64,000 nt of DNA from Adiantum capillus-veneris (taxonomy: Eukaryota > Streptophyta > Polypodiopsida > Polypodiales > Pteridaceae): assembly GCA_014529385.2 (NCBI GenBank), contig CM043953.1:93565342-93629341 (forward strand), given 5' to 3'. The position numbers were made by a program, and so were the translations under genes. How positions within the stretch are numbered: position 1 is the first letter of the stretch; every line of letters begins with the position of its first letter. Positions 1 to 11,712 of this stretch are shown piece by piece. Under the pieces are notes generated by a model. It searched no databases. It was not told the origin of the DNA and saw only the letters and a program-made list of their open reading frames with translations.

Positions 1-243
1 TGTAGCACTTCACAGCATCTTAACATCTTTTCACAGTAGATCTTTTCACTGTTCGTCTAACTCTAAACCCTAAACCGTAAGTAATTCTTGCGTGGACTCG
101 ATCTAACGTAAATAAGCGTAAATCTAAATAAACGTAAATCTAACTAAAAATAAACCTAAATCTAATTTAACGTAAGTCTACATCTAACCTAATCTTTAAC
201 GTCTTTTGGGATAGTTTCCTACGACGTTAAAACTCTCTTCTTC

Positions 244-278
<35 letters not shown>

Positions 279-1189
279 TGGGTAAACCTAAATAAACCTA
301 AGTCTAATCTAATATAACATAAATTTAAATCTAACGTAAATTATGTTATATTAAAAACAAAGAACTAAACTAGCAAGGATTATAAGAACCTTAAATCTGA
401 TTTAACACATAATTTTTCACATAACTCGGCAAGAGTTGGCATTCTCATCACTAAAGATGTGAGAGTTTACTTCCGGCGGTGACGCTGCCTCATCTCCATC
501 CACATCTGACGACAGCAATTGGCCCTTTGGACCGTTCTTGCTCTTGTTACTAACTTTGAAGTTGCTGTTGAATGACTAGAGGTTGTCTAGATGGTCATTG
601 TCGGGGATGTAGTGACTCTTGCCGCCCTGAAGATCCACCTTCTTCCCTATCTTCTGAAGACATTCCACCAGTACTTTTGGATCGACGGAGCCCACCATGA
701 GTGAAGGCAGCAATACCCTATATTCCATTGAGGGCTTTCTTCACCCGCTTCATGCAAGCATCGCAGTCTATGGAGACCTAAATCTAATCTAATATAACGT
801 AAATCTAAATCTAGCATAAATAAACGTAAATCTAACTAAAACTAAACGTAGATCTAATCTAATTTAACTTAAATAAACCTAAATCTAATTTAACGTAAAT
901 CTACATCTAACCTAATCTTTAATGTCTTTTATGATAGTTTCCTACGACGTTATAACTCTCTTCTTCTTGTATGTGTGCGCGTGTGTGGATGTGTGTGCCA
1001 ATAAAAAGAGATAAATGGTATAACCTTTCTATCACCCATGCCAAGTATGATAGATTGGTTATGCCATTTCCCTCTTGAATAATAGGTCTTGAATTCAACT
1101 CCTCGTCGTCGGCTAGATCTTTAGGTCTTTTAATTTTAATTAGTTTCGTACGACGTTAAATTAGTTTCTCTCTCTTTCTCTCTCAATGT

Positions 1190-1398
1190 GTGTGCGTTTT
1201 TTTGTTTATGCATGTTTTCTCTCTCTTTTCCTCTCTCAATGTGTGCGTTTTTTGTTTATGCATGTTCTCTCTCTCTTTTCCTCTCTCAATGTGTGCGTTT
1301 TTTGTTTATGCATGCTCTCTCTCTCTCTTTTCCTCTCTCAATGTGTGTGTGCATTCTTTGTTTATGTATGTGTGTGTGCATTTTTGTTTATGTTTGTA

Positions 1399-1452
<54 letters not shown>

Positions 1453-1459
1453 AACACTA

Positions 1460-1496
<37 letters not shown>

Positions 1497-1567
1497 AAGA
1501 GGGGAAGGGAACATGAGAGTGAGGAGAGGGAAGGAGCATACCTGGCTCTCCTTCCTCTCCTCGTGTG

Positions 1568-1618
<51 letters not shown>

Positions 1619-1660
1619 AGAAGAAAGAGAGAGAGAGAGAGAGAGACAGAGAGGGAGAGC
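1190..1660. repeat. CT, GT and AG microsatellite cluster with about 60-bp minisatellite
   Basis: Four copies of a unit beginning TCAATGTGTG and containing TTTGTTTATGCATG are spaced about 50-65 bp apart from about 1184. They are followed by (CT)n at 1402-1449, (GT)n at 1565-1617 and (AG)n near 1626-1645. The same arrangement recurs at 29845-30290 in the complete copy. Long reading frames across it are low-complexity artefacts. Confidence 0.9.
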
Positions 1661-1752
1661 GTTACCTGCTCCTTGCTTGAGGGTGCCAAAAAACTCAGAT
1701 CTGAGATCTGAGTTTTTGGGCGCTCTCTGTTATTTCTTTTAGCCCAGTCGGC

Positions 1753-1804
1753 GTCGCTATGAGCGTCGCAAATTTACAAGTAAATTTGCGACGCTCATAG
1801 CGAC
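1753..1804. repeat. Perfect hairpin, 25-bp arms and 2-base loop
   Basis: Arms 1753-1777 and 1780-1804 are exact reverse complements around a 2-base AA loop. The arms contain the GCGTCGC/GCGACGC subterminal motif of this CACTA family. The counterpart at 30384-30443 has 29-bp arms. It lies about 65 bp inside the terminus. Confidence 0.9.
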
Positions 1805-1884
1805 ACCGAGAAATATTTTTTTTGAGCGTCGTTGTGTGAGCGTCGCTAATATGAATAGCCTCTTGTAGTGTTGTGGACGCATGT

Positions 1885-1888
<4 letters not shown>

Positions 1889-1936
<48 letters not shown>

Positions 1937-1964
1937 CACACACACACACACACGCGCGCGCGCG
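1889..1964. repeat. Compound (CT)n-(CA)n-(CG)n microsatellite
   Basis: About 45 bp of CT is followed by about 18 bp of CA and a short CG run, directly outside the CACTA terminus. Alternating CA/CG sequence can adopt Z-DNA, but only the base pattern is visible. Confidence 0.9.
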
Positions 1965-2700
1965 ACCTGACGTGTAGTCCAATGTAAAGGGAAGGCTTTT
2001 TTGCATATGCAATCGCTAGTATCTTGAAGGTTTGTGACAATGTGGCCTCTCATCTTGTAGATTCGTTTCCAAATACTGCGTATGGAAAAGGAGCTTGTAG
2101 CCTAGAAAGTTGTGAAAGGAGAGCAACAATTAGGGGATAAGACACAGATTCGGGCTTGTTGAATGCAAGATGGGGGCAGAAAAGATTGGCAAAACGTTTT
2201 TGGCCTGCGGAAGGCCATAGGGTTTTAGGTGCAAACTTGTTGCAAACTTCAGGCCGTTTGATGTTGTTGTTGGATGGCTGCCACATGTCATTAGGTTTCC
2301 TAAAGTTTCATTTGACCCAATCTGCAACTCCTTCTTTCGTGATGCTCCTAGCGGGTCGCGTCCCTTTTTGCCCTGCTCCTACCAGAGAAGGTGGCGCGTG
2401 CAGTGGGTGTCGTGCTTCCGAGAAGATGGCGCACAGCAGGTATGCTCTTTTCATGCTGCTCCTGCTTGAGGACGTGGTGCAGTGGTGCAGGTGTTCGATA
2501 CGGCAGTGGTGCTTGTTTAATGCCGGGCGCTGTTTGGATGCTTTTCAAGATACTTGAACCGTATGCTTTTAGGGGCGATTGCATTCAATGGTGTCCTTGT
2601 GTAGCCTCAGGTGGTGAGCGCTATTCGTCTTCGTTTTCTATGCTTGAGAGCACGTTTTGGAATGTAATGCTTGGAATAGAACAATCCACGTGCTCATTGT
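1965..2700. other. Unassigned region, no recognisable gene
   Basis: The longest frame, about 133 codons on the + strand from 2156, has no motif I recognise and overlaps frames of similar quality on the other strand. No repeat or terminal structure was found. It may be upstream sequence for the possible transcription unit that follows. Confidence 0.4.
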
Positions 2701-2706
2701 AGCTTG

Positions 2707-2713
2707 TATAAAA
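2707..2713 (+). promoter_or_regulatory. Candidate TATA box
   Basis: TATAAAA sits in GC-poorer sequence about 450 bp upstream of the acidic candidate exon at 3161. The motif matches the plant TATA consensus. No transcript evidence is available and chance matches are common, so this is tentative. Confidence 0.25.
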
Positions 2714-2777
2714 GGCCAGAAAAATGCAATGTAATATCAAGCCCTTGTCTCAGCTGGTTGTTATTATGCTGTGTCGT

Positions 2778-2960
2778 GCTTTTGTAGATGTAGCAGCAAG
2801 TCTCAAGTTTTTTATATTGTTTGAGCTTTTGAGCTATCTATCTAGTGGAAGATTCTCTCTCTATATTGCTTTTGTAAATATGCCAGCAAGTCACAATCTT
2901 TGCTTTGATGTTTAAGCTTTGAGCTATCACTATTTGGTGGAAGATTCTCTCTTTGCTATC
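2778..2960. repeat. Imperfect tandem duplication, 89-bp period
   Basis: Two diverged copies start at TGCTTTTGTAGATG (2778) and TGCTTTTGTAAATATG (2867). Each runs through CAGCAAGTC and GAGCTATC to GGTGGAAGATTCTCTCT or AGTGGAAGATTCTCTCT. They lie between the candidate TATA box and the candidate exon at 3161. Confidence 0.7.
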
Positions 2961-3160
2961 CAATTTCTATGTCTTGATATGTTGCAATTCCAAAATTAAA
3001 TTGAGTCGAGTCAGCATATGCAAACGGATGTTTTCTTCTGCCAAATGTTGTCGAAGAAGTTGTTGTCGCTCGTGAGGAGTTGAAATTTGTTGAGCGTCTG
3101 CTGTGGATTACTTTGAGGGTTTGTGTGTTGTGCCTTAAAGTAGCTGGATCTTCTATTAAC

Positions 3161-3251
3161 ATGGCATCTGATGGTGGCATTGTTGGTGGTGGTGAAGGGA
3201 GTGCAAGCAATGCCTCGCCCAGTGATGATGAGAGCATGGACTTCTCTGGAG
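3161..3251 (+). CDS. Candidate first coding exon, unknown protein
   Basis: An ATG at 3161 opens a frame of about 30 codons beginning MASDGGIVGGGEGS. It is rich in Gly, Ser, Asp and Glu and ends in SDDESMDFSG before a GT at 3252. Such acidic, low-complexity N-termini are common in plant nuclear proteins, but no family can be named. The GT is not in a strong donor context. Possible later exons lie near 4757-5020. The downstream sequence to 4700 gives no convincing continuation. It could equally be chance sequence. Confidence 0.25.
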
Positions 3252-3299
3252 GTTTGTTTCTCTGCCTTGTCGACGGTTTCTTGTATGCTTATGTATGAC

Positions 3300-4750
3300 G
3301 ATAATTGATTTGCTTTCCCTATGCTGGTCTTGGTTTTGATTGTCGGTTCTGGTTTCTTCTTGCTTGCGAGCATCGCACTCGAAAACATTTCTTGGGCTCG
3401 CGTTCTTTTCTGTTTCTGTTCTGCTTGCAAGTGATGTACTCGAGACGGTTGCGGTGACATCATTTCATTCCCTGCTTTTTTGAGATGGTCCTGTCTACCG
3501 TGGGCTAGTGTTGCTCCATTTGCTTCTGTTGCATTAGGAGCACCACTGTTTGAGCTGACTGTTTTCTCCATTGGCGGCTAGGTTTGGCATGTGACGGAGC
3601 AAGTCACGGAGGCCCAGCCCCTTTCTATATTCTGTGTCACCTGCCCTGTCAACAGTTCCAAATGGCATGCAGCCTCCTGTGTGAGAAAAAGCCTCCCTGG
3701 CTGTGCAATGATCAATAACACGCGGCCGCCTTGCTAGGTCAGCTTGTGACGAGCAATACGCAACCTGTCCGAGCTCCTGGATCTTTCTGTGATAATTCGA
3801 CCTGATGCCCCTTGCTGTATTCGCGAAGTAGATCCTGCGCCACAGCCCCAATACGAGCACTATTGAAAACAAGGGACAGCCCCTTGCTGCCCCTCTGACC
3901 TGCTGCAACTGTAAGGCATGCAGCCTCCTGTGTGGACTAATCACTGGCAACACAGCCACCTGCTATGCGCTTGATAAACAGCCCCGTAGGGCAGGTCTCT
4001 GAAGTAAACCGAGTCCTCCCTTTTGGGTCAGTTGGCGACCAGCGCAGCACCCTGCTGTGCTTGACTGAACGGCCCGAGCGCATCCGTGGCGCCCCACTCA
4101 AAACCTGTGTCTCCTGAGTTCTCTGTGCGAGCAGCCCCCTGCTGGAGATAATGCACCAAGGGCTCGTGCTCACGTAGCATCCCTGCTTGGGTTCTCGTTA
4201 TGCCTTTCCCTAGTAGAGCCGTCCCACAACGAAGGCCTCTCGTCGGCTTGGAGCCTTAGATAACAAAGCCATAGTGCTTGTAATGGGGTGAGTCGATGTT
4301 TTTGAGTTGATTGCTTGTAGTTTCTAATAGTCCAAGGACTAGAGCATCATTGAAGTACTTTGTCTATGCGAGGAAGGAGCGGCTTGATGTAACCAGGGTC
4401 GAGAATCTTATAACTGGCTTTCAAACTTTTCAATCCTTGGTGACCTTAAAAACGAATAATTCTAGAGACAAAGGAAGATTGGTCCAGCTGTCTATTAATT
4501 TGGCTACCAAGCAAGTTTGGCTTTGATGTTTTCTCCCAATGCTAGCTAACTTTAAGAACTGCTGCTAACAGAGGTATTCATGGTTGATGGCTCTTGCACA
4601 CATGCATTGCTATTTTCAATGTCCTTTTGACTCGTCTGATGTATTATCTAAAATGGCTTATGTAGCTCATTTTACCTTTGATCAACACATGCTGATTTGC
4701 TTTTGTTTTTTAGTATATCTGTAGCATTCTCACTAATTGATCTGCTCTTT
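3300..4750. other. Unassigned region with short dispersed repeats
   Basis: No gene was recognised. GGCATGCAGCCTCCTGTGTG occurs at about 3664 and again at about 3915, and CAGCCCCTTGCTG-like words recur between 3800 and 4140, suggesting old local duplication. Minus-strand frames at 3534-3959 and 3937-4173 are open but match nothing I recognise. Confidence 0.4.
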
Positions 4751-4756
4751 TGTAGC

Positions 4757-5020
4757 TTGTTCATGTTGTGGATGCTCTTTCACATGATGTAGTGGCAGAA
4801 ATTTGGCAATATTTTGCATCTGAAGCTTTAATATTTCTTGCACCTGTTTTAAAGGCTTCAAATTCTTGGCCTATCCCACTTCTAGGCCATTTTTTTTGGA
4901 TCTAGTTGTGTTGCAACATTAAGTCTTGAGGATCAACAATCTTTGGAGGCTGTGAAGAGACTTTGGGTTCTACTTGAGCCTCAATTCATTCAGAGGCTTA
5001 GTAGGCGAGGTAAAGGTATT
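4757..5020 (+). pseudogene. Possible exon remnants of an unidentified gene
   Basis: After a TTTTGTAG acceptor-like site at about 4756, one frame reads LVHVVDALSHDVVAEIW and continues to about 4888. A second frame, from about 4895, reads SLEDQQSLEAVKRLW and runs to a GGTAAAG donor-like site at about 5017. Both look protein-like (helical, amphipathic), but they are in different frames and the family is not recognised. They may be decayed exons of a gene beginning near 3161, or captured fragments next to the Helitron-like block. Confidence 0.25.
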
Positions 5021-5299
5021 GTTATGGTTGAGCCATTGTTCCAAAGGCCCATTTGTTTTTAAAAAACATGAACCGTTTAAGTGTTTACAGTGAGATCAAA
5101 ACAATTTCTCTTTGTCTTGTAGTGCTCAACATCATCATTGTCATCATATATATGTTGCATTTGACATTCTACAAATCATTGGCATCTTTAACCAACAACA
5201 ACAAAACCTTCAAGCATCAGGTCACTCACGTGTTTGGGGCCACAAAAGTGGAAGAAGTGAAACCAAAAATTTGAGAGCATGTGGAGTGGCCTTGATATA

Positions 5300-7480
5300 A
5301 GGAAAAGGTGGCATTGAGCTATAACACGATGATCAAATGCATGAGACAGTTGCAAGCATGCAAATAATGCTAGACTTGAGTGGTGTGAAGGCAAAAGATT
5401 GCATTGGGGATTAGGGGCTCTAAAACGGCATAGAGTATGATCTACATCTCCAACAGCTCTCGACTAGCAATCTGATCATGAATCACCCATGACAATATCT
5501 TGCATAAAGGAATAGGCCATTTGTGGCCCGCATTCAAACAAGCCTCCACTGATCCATTAAGTGCAATGCTTGTCCTTGTGCATCCCGTCTATCAAGGCCC
5601 GAAAACGACCCTAATCCTCCTGGCTTAGCCTTGCATCGGCCAAGCGCATTCCGTTGTGTTGTTATCTCAATTCCTCCACGCATGCGGGTCATATCATAAC
5701 CGAATGCATCACAACATTGGCTAACTTCTCGCGGGTCCCATACGACATTCTTCCCACATTTTGTCTCTCCACCTAAGTGGTCCAGAGGAGCCAGAGACCC
5801 CGCCACGGAGCCCCAGCCATAAAGCATCAAACACCTGCTTTCACCTTCTTGGAAGACCTCGCAAAGCCTCCCGCTGGGAGGGCCACCATTGGTCATTGCC
5901 ACAACTTGGCTCATGGTTCTCAAATAGAAGCCAGTCATCTCACATGTCTTCAGCTTCAGTAGGCCCTGCTCAATCCCATCGAGTACCCCGCTAGGGGGCT
6001 CCTTATCAACAAACCCAGGTAGCCCTGATCGCCATCCATGACTTCGATGGCTGCCCCGTTCAACATTGCTCCCCGTGAGCATAAGGTCCCAATACCACAA
6101 CACGAGCATCACAACAAATCTGGGCTCGATCTCCCAAGACCCTCAATTACTGTCATGTTTGAAACCAAACTCGGCCCATACCATGTTACCTCCTTGCATT
6201 TTGCATGGCTCTCTAGTTTAGGTTCCACTTGTCTGTGCCATCTTGACCATCGAGGAGACCACCCGTTGTATTGAAGGACATCTCAGCTAAAGGGACAGCC
6301 AGCCCTTTGGTTGCATCATATCTGGCCAGTCAAGCCAGGCCAGGGGGCTCAAGGTCCTCAAAAAAAATTCAGTCCAAACTTTGCTCCATGCTTGCCATTC
6401 AATGGACAGTTCTCCCATGTATCGAGTGAGTACAATGATTACGACTACGGCACCAGTTCCTACTGACTGCCGCTCACCTGCCCAAACCATCTGGATAACA
6501 TGCTTGGCCGTCCACTGATTCTCGGGACGCCTCAGTTGAGGGGAGTTTGAACCCTCCAACCGCACCACATCTGATCCGTCAAACCAGGTCTGAAAACCCC
6601 AGCTCTTAATGACCAGGATTTGTGAATACTTCACGAACGGGCACCTCGCCCCGAGTGACAACCCCGAAAACTGGTGGTTCATTACATCTTCATCGAAGTA
6701 CAATTGCACGCTCGCCATAATCTGCCCCTGCCTGCCAAGGCGCATACCCATTGAGGTCAACCCCAAAGGTGTTGCCTCCAGTTCCTTTAACCCTGCATAG
6801 ACCCCGCTCGACGACCCTCTGCCTTTGCTAATCATAGCACTAGCATCATGCACACGCAACGGTGCTCCCGTATCCCACAGCCCCAACCGTTTTATGTTCT
6901 GGTTATACCTTTTCTGACGCGTCTCTACTTGCAATAGCTCACAAACCCCAGTAAAGCCAAGCCTCGGGCATCAGTCCTTCATTAGCTTTTGACTTATGCA
7001 TGTCTACACAAGCTCACATTTCCCCATTGCATGAGGGGAGTGAATCGGCAGGGTCCACCTGATGCTCCTTATCATCATCCTCACTTGAGTAACCCGCAGT
7101 CTTGCCACCTAGTTCGCAAGCCTCCATATGCGTTGCCTCTCGAGCAGAAGCTCATGATATTATGCATTGTATGAAAAACATTGAGAGACTTCGTTTTCCT
7201 ACATGAGAAAATTTCTAAATCTTCTTGTGTATGTAACCTACCGAGGGATTTGAAACGTGACATTTTCCAAGATTAAACAACTTGCTTGCTTGCTCATCCA
7301 AAAAGAAATCACATTTGGCGCAAGTTTGTTTGCATCCTTTCAAGAGCTTCGTTTCTACGCCTCGTTTTTCCTTTCCTTTTACGAGTGTGCTCCTTGTAGG
7401 ATGTTTTTTACTCCCTCTTTGCTTTGCTCAACTAGTCAATGCTATGGTTAATTGGATGCTTCTTTTTCGTTTCCTCTTGC
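5300..7480 (-). other. Unassigned region with two long minus-strand frames
   Basis: Minus-strand open frames at 6287-6934 (215 codons) and 5534-6112 (192 codons) lie in GC-richer sequence than their surroundings and could be pieces of one broken frame. Neither shows a signature I can name. Plus-strand frames over the same bases are shorter. I could not tell whether this is a decayed gene, an unknown transposon body or chance. Confidence 0.3.
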
Positions 7481-7483
7481 AGA

Positions 7484-9050
7484 GCTGCGCAGGTTCGTTG
7501 AGTCTCTCCATGTCCTGCAGACAAACATTCATCGCACCTGGTGGTGTCGAGATCTGTCGGGTCGCCCCCAAATCCGGGCTTCAAGGAAACCGCAGTTAGG
7601 AAGAGGTGTAGGCGTGACTTGCTTCAAGGAAGCCCTGCTATCGATCCCGCTAGCAGTGCAGGTATGACCAGCGTGCACAATCATTCTTTGTGGAACAGGC
7701 TTGACGTGTCTACGATGTTCTTCGCTACAATGCACTCTTGAGTGTTGAGTTGTGTTAAGATGGTGCTCTGCTTTTTTTTGCAGGCAAAGGATACTCTCCA
7801 CTAGGGGAGGAGTGCGCACAAGCACCATCTTCGTCTCAACAAGAACTTCCTTGCCCAGCTCACGAATTAAGCAAAGCTGCAGCCTCATTTTCTGAAGTTG
7901 TCCAATCTTCAGCTGCTCACAATGTCTTGGACAGCAGCAAGTTGCTGGACAAAGGGAAAAGCCTGTTAGTCAAGGAAACCTTGCCGCTATTCGTGATTAG
8001 CGATATAGATGAGGGTAGTAAACCTTTCTCCATAGAGGGGAAAATCTTGAATTGGTATGGCACATACCGTTCCATCTCCCCTGGGCAAAAGAAAAATGCA
8101 CGTTACTTCAAGTTCGACATCGTCGATGCCGATTGTATCGACATGATCACGGTCGTCGTTGTGGATCCCTTCATTGAGACCTACACCAGGGAGCTCAAGA
8201 TCGTCTTGTTCGTCAGGATTGATTGTCCTCTTGTGAGGGCTAAAAATCATAATGATGCTGGGTCAGCTTTGTTCTCCTTGCATGTCGGTGTGTCGACAAC
8301 CATTCGACCTTGTGATCCATTCCCTGTTTCTTTAGCTTTCTATCATGAGACCAAGATAAGCACATTTCTTGCTGATGCTGCAATTTCCGAGACTACTAGC
8401 CCACGTCCGCCCTTAGCGACATTGGCGTTTGTTATCTTGCAAAGTCGTTATTTCCATCAGAGAATTGGCACTACATTTGGGGATTTGGTTGTTGCCGATG
8501 GCCCGACCCCAGACAACAAAGCAGTTGTACGTATCAGAAGCATTGGCTTCAGCGTTTCTTTCTTTCGATATTGACAAACCTTTTGTCATATGTAGGTCAG
8601 CTTTGTCAACTCTCGAAAGCATGACTATGATCAAGTCATGGCCCAAATGGCTAGGGAGGACATTGTTATGTTTGTGGCTAGGAATATTGGCCTCTTTGTT
8701 GGCAAGGTGCGCACATTGTCTGTTCTGGACGTCACAACTTTGGCCCCCGTGCGAGGATCACGCTTAAAGCAAGAATTGACCACAGCATTTCATAGACAGT
8801 GTGAGATTCTCGGCTACAATAGAGAGGTGACTTTGCATGCTTTGTACTCAACCGGATAAAGACATCTTTAGTGGTCTTTACACGTTTGTTTTTTTTGTAG
8901 GTTGTGGGGACTTTGCGCTTTGTGAACTTCAATAGAGCTCTCTTGCATTCCCAGTGCTCAGTTTGTGACTCCGCCCGACAGATTCACAACAGCCATCACA
9001 ACCTCACGCAACACGAGAAGTGTAAGCTCCTTGAACGATTCCGACAATGA
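7484..9050 (+). CDS. RPA1-like single-strand DNA-binding protein, spliced, Helitron-associated
   Basis: Four candidate exons (about 7484-7661, 7784-8526, 8596-8826, 8901-about 9050) join in frame through GT-AG introns; the first donor is GGTATGAC and acceptors follow T-rich tracts. The joined frame contains SIEGKILNWYGTYRSISPGQ, then FKFDIVDADCIDMITVVVVD, which resemble an RPA1 OB fold. A later segment, MAREDIVMFVARNIGLFVGK, then VRTLSVLDVTTLAP, resembles the end of a second OB fold. The last exon has a CSVCDS pair that could be the start of an RPA1-type zinc finger, then stops early at TGA. RPA1-like proteins bind single-stranded DNA and are often carried by plant Helitrons. The start is not located, and the last exon overlaps the helicase frame in another phase. 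A truncated host RPA1 copy is the main alternative. Confidence 0.5.
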
Positions 9051-11253
9051 CAACGTGATGATCAACACCCCATCAAAGCAACCGATGAAGAAACCATTTG
9101 CTTTGCATTTTTCCAAACATATTGGGATGACCAATGAGGATTTCCACGCATCAATAAAGAAGCTAAACCCACAACAGTGACTCATCCTCGATGATGTCAT
9201 GCTCAGAAAACGCATAGCGCCATCAAAAAAGATATATCTCTTCCTCACAGGTGGAGCAGGCACTGGAAAACCATTCACGTTGCACTTGCTAGTCAAAGCC
9301 CTCATTCGTTTCTACACACATAAGTCGGTCCACAATCCTGACTTTCCTAAGGCACTCCTGATGGCATATACAGGCAAGGCAGCATTCAACATTGGTGGTA
9401 CAACTATACACTCAGCTTTACATTTGCCTTTGATAACTACGGCACACACAAGCCTCGGAGCAGAAAAGCTAGATGCATTGTCCTTACTTTATGAAGACTT
9501 TGAGCTTGTAGTATTTGATGAAGTCTCCTTGATAGGATCAAGTGTCTTCTCATTGGCTGACTCACGTCTTCGTGCCATCAAGATAAAACATGACCAACCT
9601 TTTGGTGGCCTTGATGTCATACTTTGTGGTGACCTCTGCCAAGCTAGCCCAGTCAAAGACTCTTGGATATTCACAAGCAAGCAGCCTCTTCTAGAGACGG
9701 TCGCACCTTCGTACTGGCATGAATTCCCTAAGTGCTACGAACTAACGATGACAATGAGACAAATCGATGGACAGTTTATAGAGGTGCTCAACCGAATGAG
9801 AATTGGCTCGCACACCAGCAGCGACCTTGCATACATTAACAACTCCTTCCACAGATATTTTCCTGCTGACATAACCATATCACACCTATTCTACTCTAAC
9901 AAGGCAAAGGATGAACACAATGAAAAGGTATTCGCACAATTGCCCGGTGAGCCACACATATTCAAAGCGATTGACAAGCGTGCCGGTTCTTGCAGCAAAA
10001 CAATACCAATTCCATTGGATGCCAGACAAACTGCGGGTCTCCAAGCAACATTGTGACTGAAGCCAGGCCTAGTGGTCAAGCTATGAGCTGGAAATCTAGA
10101 CATTCTCGACGGCCTCGTGAACGGTGCAGAAGGCGTCTACAAGCTCTGCACTACATGCTCCAGCACGACATGCCTTTGGATTCATTTCACCAACCCTAGC
10201 ATAGGGCAAAAACAAAGATATGACCACCGTCATCTTCGCAACCCACTCACATTGCCTGGTTGGACGCCAATTCTCCGCATCGCACGTGAATTCCAAATTG
10301 GCAAGAACTACTTCAACACCCTCACACGCAAGCAATTCCCAGTTCAGCCCACCGCGGCCTGCACAATTCACTGATCACAAGGGCTTACACTCAACACACT
10401 GGCTTTCAACCCCAAAGGAATTAGGTCTCACGGCCTCACATACACTGCTCTCACACGGATTCGTGACACTGCAAATCTATATTTGATAGAGAGCTTGCTA
10501 CCCTGCAACATTCACACCGACGCATCTGTCCTCAAAGAGCTCCATAGGTTGAGAATAGAAGCAGCTTACTCCCCCATCCAGAAGCAGCTACATCTCCACC
10601 AAGATACACATTACATTGTGCAATCACTGAACGTCGTCTCCCTTGGAAAGCATGCAAACGATATCATCCACGACAAAAGCCCGATGGCCTCCGACATTCT
10701 CTGCATGCAAGAGACTCGACAACATGTGACAACCATTCCAGGCTTCCACAGCATATCCTCAACACAACTACACGGCATCTCCATTCTCCATAAAAACAAC
10801 CTAGTACCTACACAAATACACATCTGCATAAATCAAATGCTTGAAACGATCCATGCAACTTTCCACTGCGCCACCAAGTGCCTGGCGACAGTCATTTCAC
10901 TCTATAGGGCACCGACATCATCGCTCCCACGGTTCCTGCATAGCATCTCCAATCTTCTTGATTCAACACGCACCATGCAACCACTAATCCTAATGGGAGA
11001 TTTCAACATTAACGCACTTGAGGAAACCAACACATATAGAACCCTTTCCAACCTCATTCTCCAGCACGGTCTCCACCAATTGATACACCATCGAACCACA
11101 GTACACAACTCTATGCTAGACCACATATGGGTTAGCAATGACCTGCCCCAAACCATGTCTGGCACTAACTACAACTACTGGTCCGACCACTCCACTACAT
11201 ACCTCCTCATCGCCAAAAATCGACCTTCCCTTGGTTCCTGCAGGCCATTGTGA
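8941..11253 (+). pseudogene. PIF1-type helicase-EEP endonuclease fusion, four in-frame TGA codons
   Basis: One reading phase stays open for about 770 codons apart from TGA at 9178, 10054, 10084 and 10372. It has Walker A GGAGTGK (about 9253), Walker B-like LVVFDEVSLIG (about 9505), the PIF1 motif GLVNGAEGVYKLC (about 10108) and SQGLTLNTL followed by HGLTYTALTR. The EEP domain follows: NVVSLGKHANDI, ILCMQETR, LILMGDFNINALE and a C-terminal SDHS. The helicase would unwind DNA during rolling-circle transposition; EEP domains cleave phosphodiester bonds. Three stops fall where PIF1 proteins usually have a basic or Arg residue (for example H-stop-SQG), consistent with CGA to TGA decay. The residue after Walker A Lys is Pro instead of Ser/Thr, which should impair ATP binding. 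Not functional as written. Confidence 0.8.
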
Positions 11254-11706
<453 letters not shown>

Positions 11707-11712
11707 CGCCTG

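Larger units (their letters stand above)
1..1870 (-). mobile_element. CACTA transposon, right end only (truncated by window start)
   Basis: This stretch is nearly identical, apart from microsatellite lengths and scattered substitutions, to 28680-30504, the right end of the complete CACTA element further along. It ends in CCTCTTGTAGTG at 1859-1870, the inverted form of the CACTACAAGAGG terminus seen at 22453. It contains a CTAAA/CGTAA-rich leader with CCCTAAACC-like motifs, CT/GT/AG microsatellites and a terminal hairpin. In the complete copy this is the 5' side of the minus-strand transposase gene. The rest of the element lies left of the window. The bases after the terminus are TTG, the expected 3-bp target duplication, but the left copy cannot be seen. 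Confidence 0.85.
7484..11253 (+). mobile_element. Helitron/Helentron-like element body, ends not found
   Basis: An RPA1-like gene followed directly by a PIF1-family helicase fused to an endonuclease/exonuclease/phosphatase (EEP) domain is the gene content of Helitrons of the Helentron or Helitron2 type. No HUH Rep nuclease domain was seen upstream, so the element is either 5'-deleted or a rearranged relic. I could not place a TC start, CTRR end or terminal hairpin with confidence. Confidence 0.6.

Noticed and set aside
1186-1742. Several long reading frames (up to 184 codons) on both strands, and the same at 29849-30346
   Set aside because: They are translations of CT, GT and AG microsatellites and of a minisatellite, giving SLSLSL, VCVCV and ERERER strings. 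All three phases are open, so they are not genes.
8941-11253. Alternative genetic code or TGA recoding
   Set aside because: Other frames in the window end normally at TGA, no SECIS-like structure was sought or seen, and CGA to TGA decay explains the positions without recoding.
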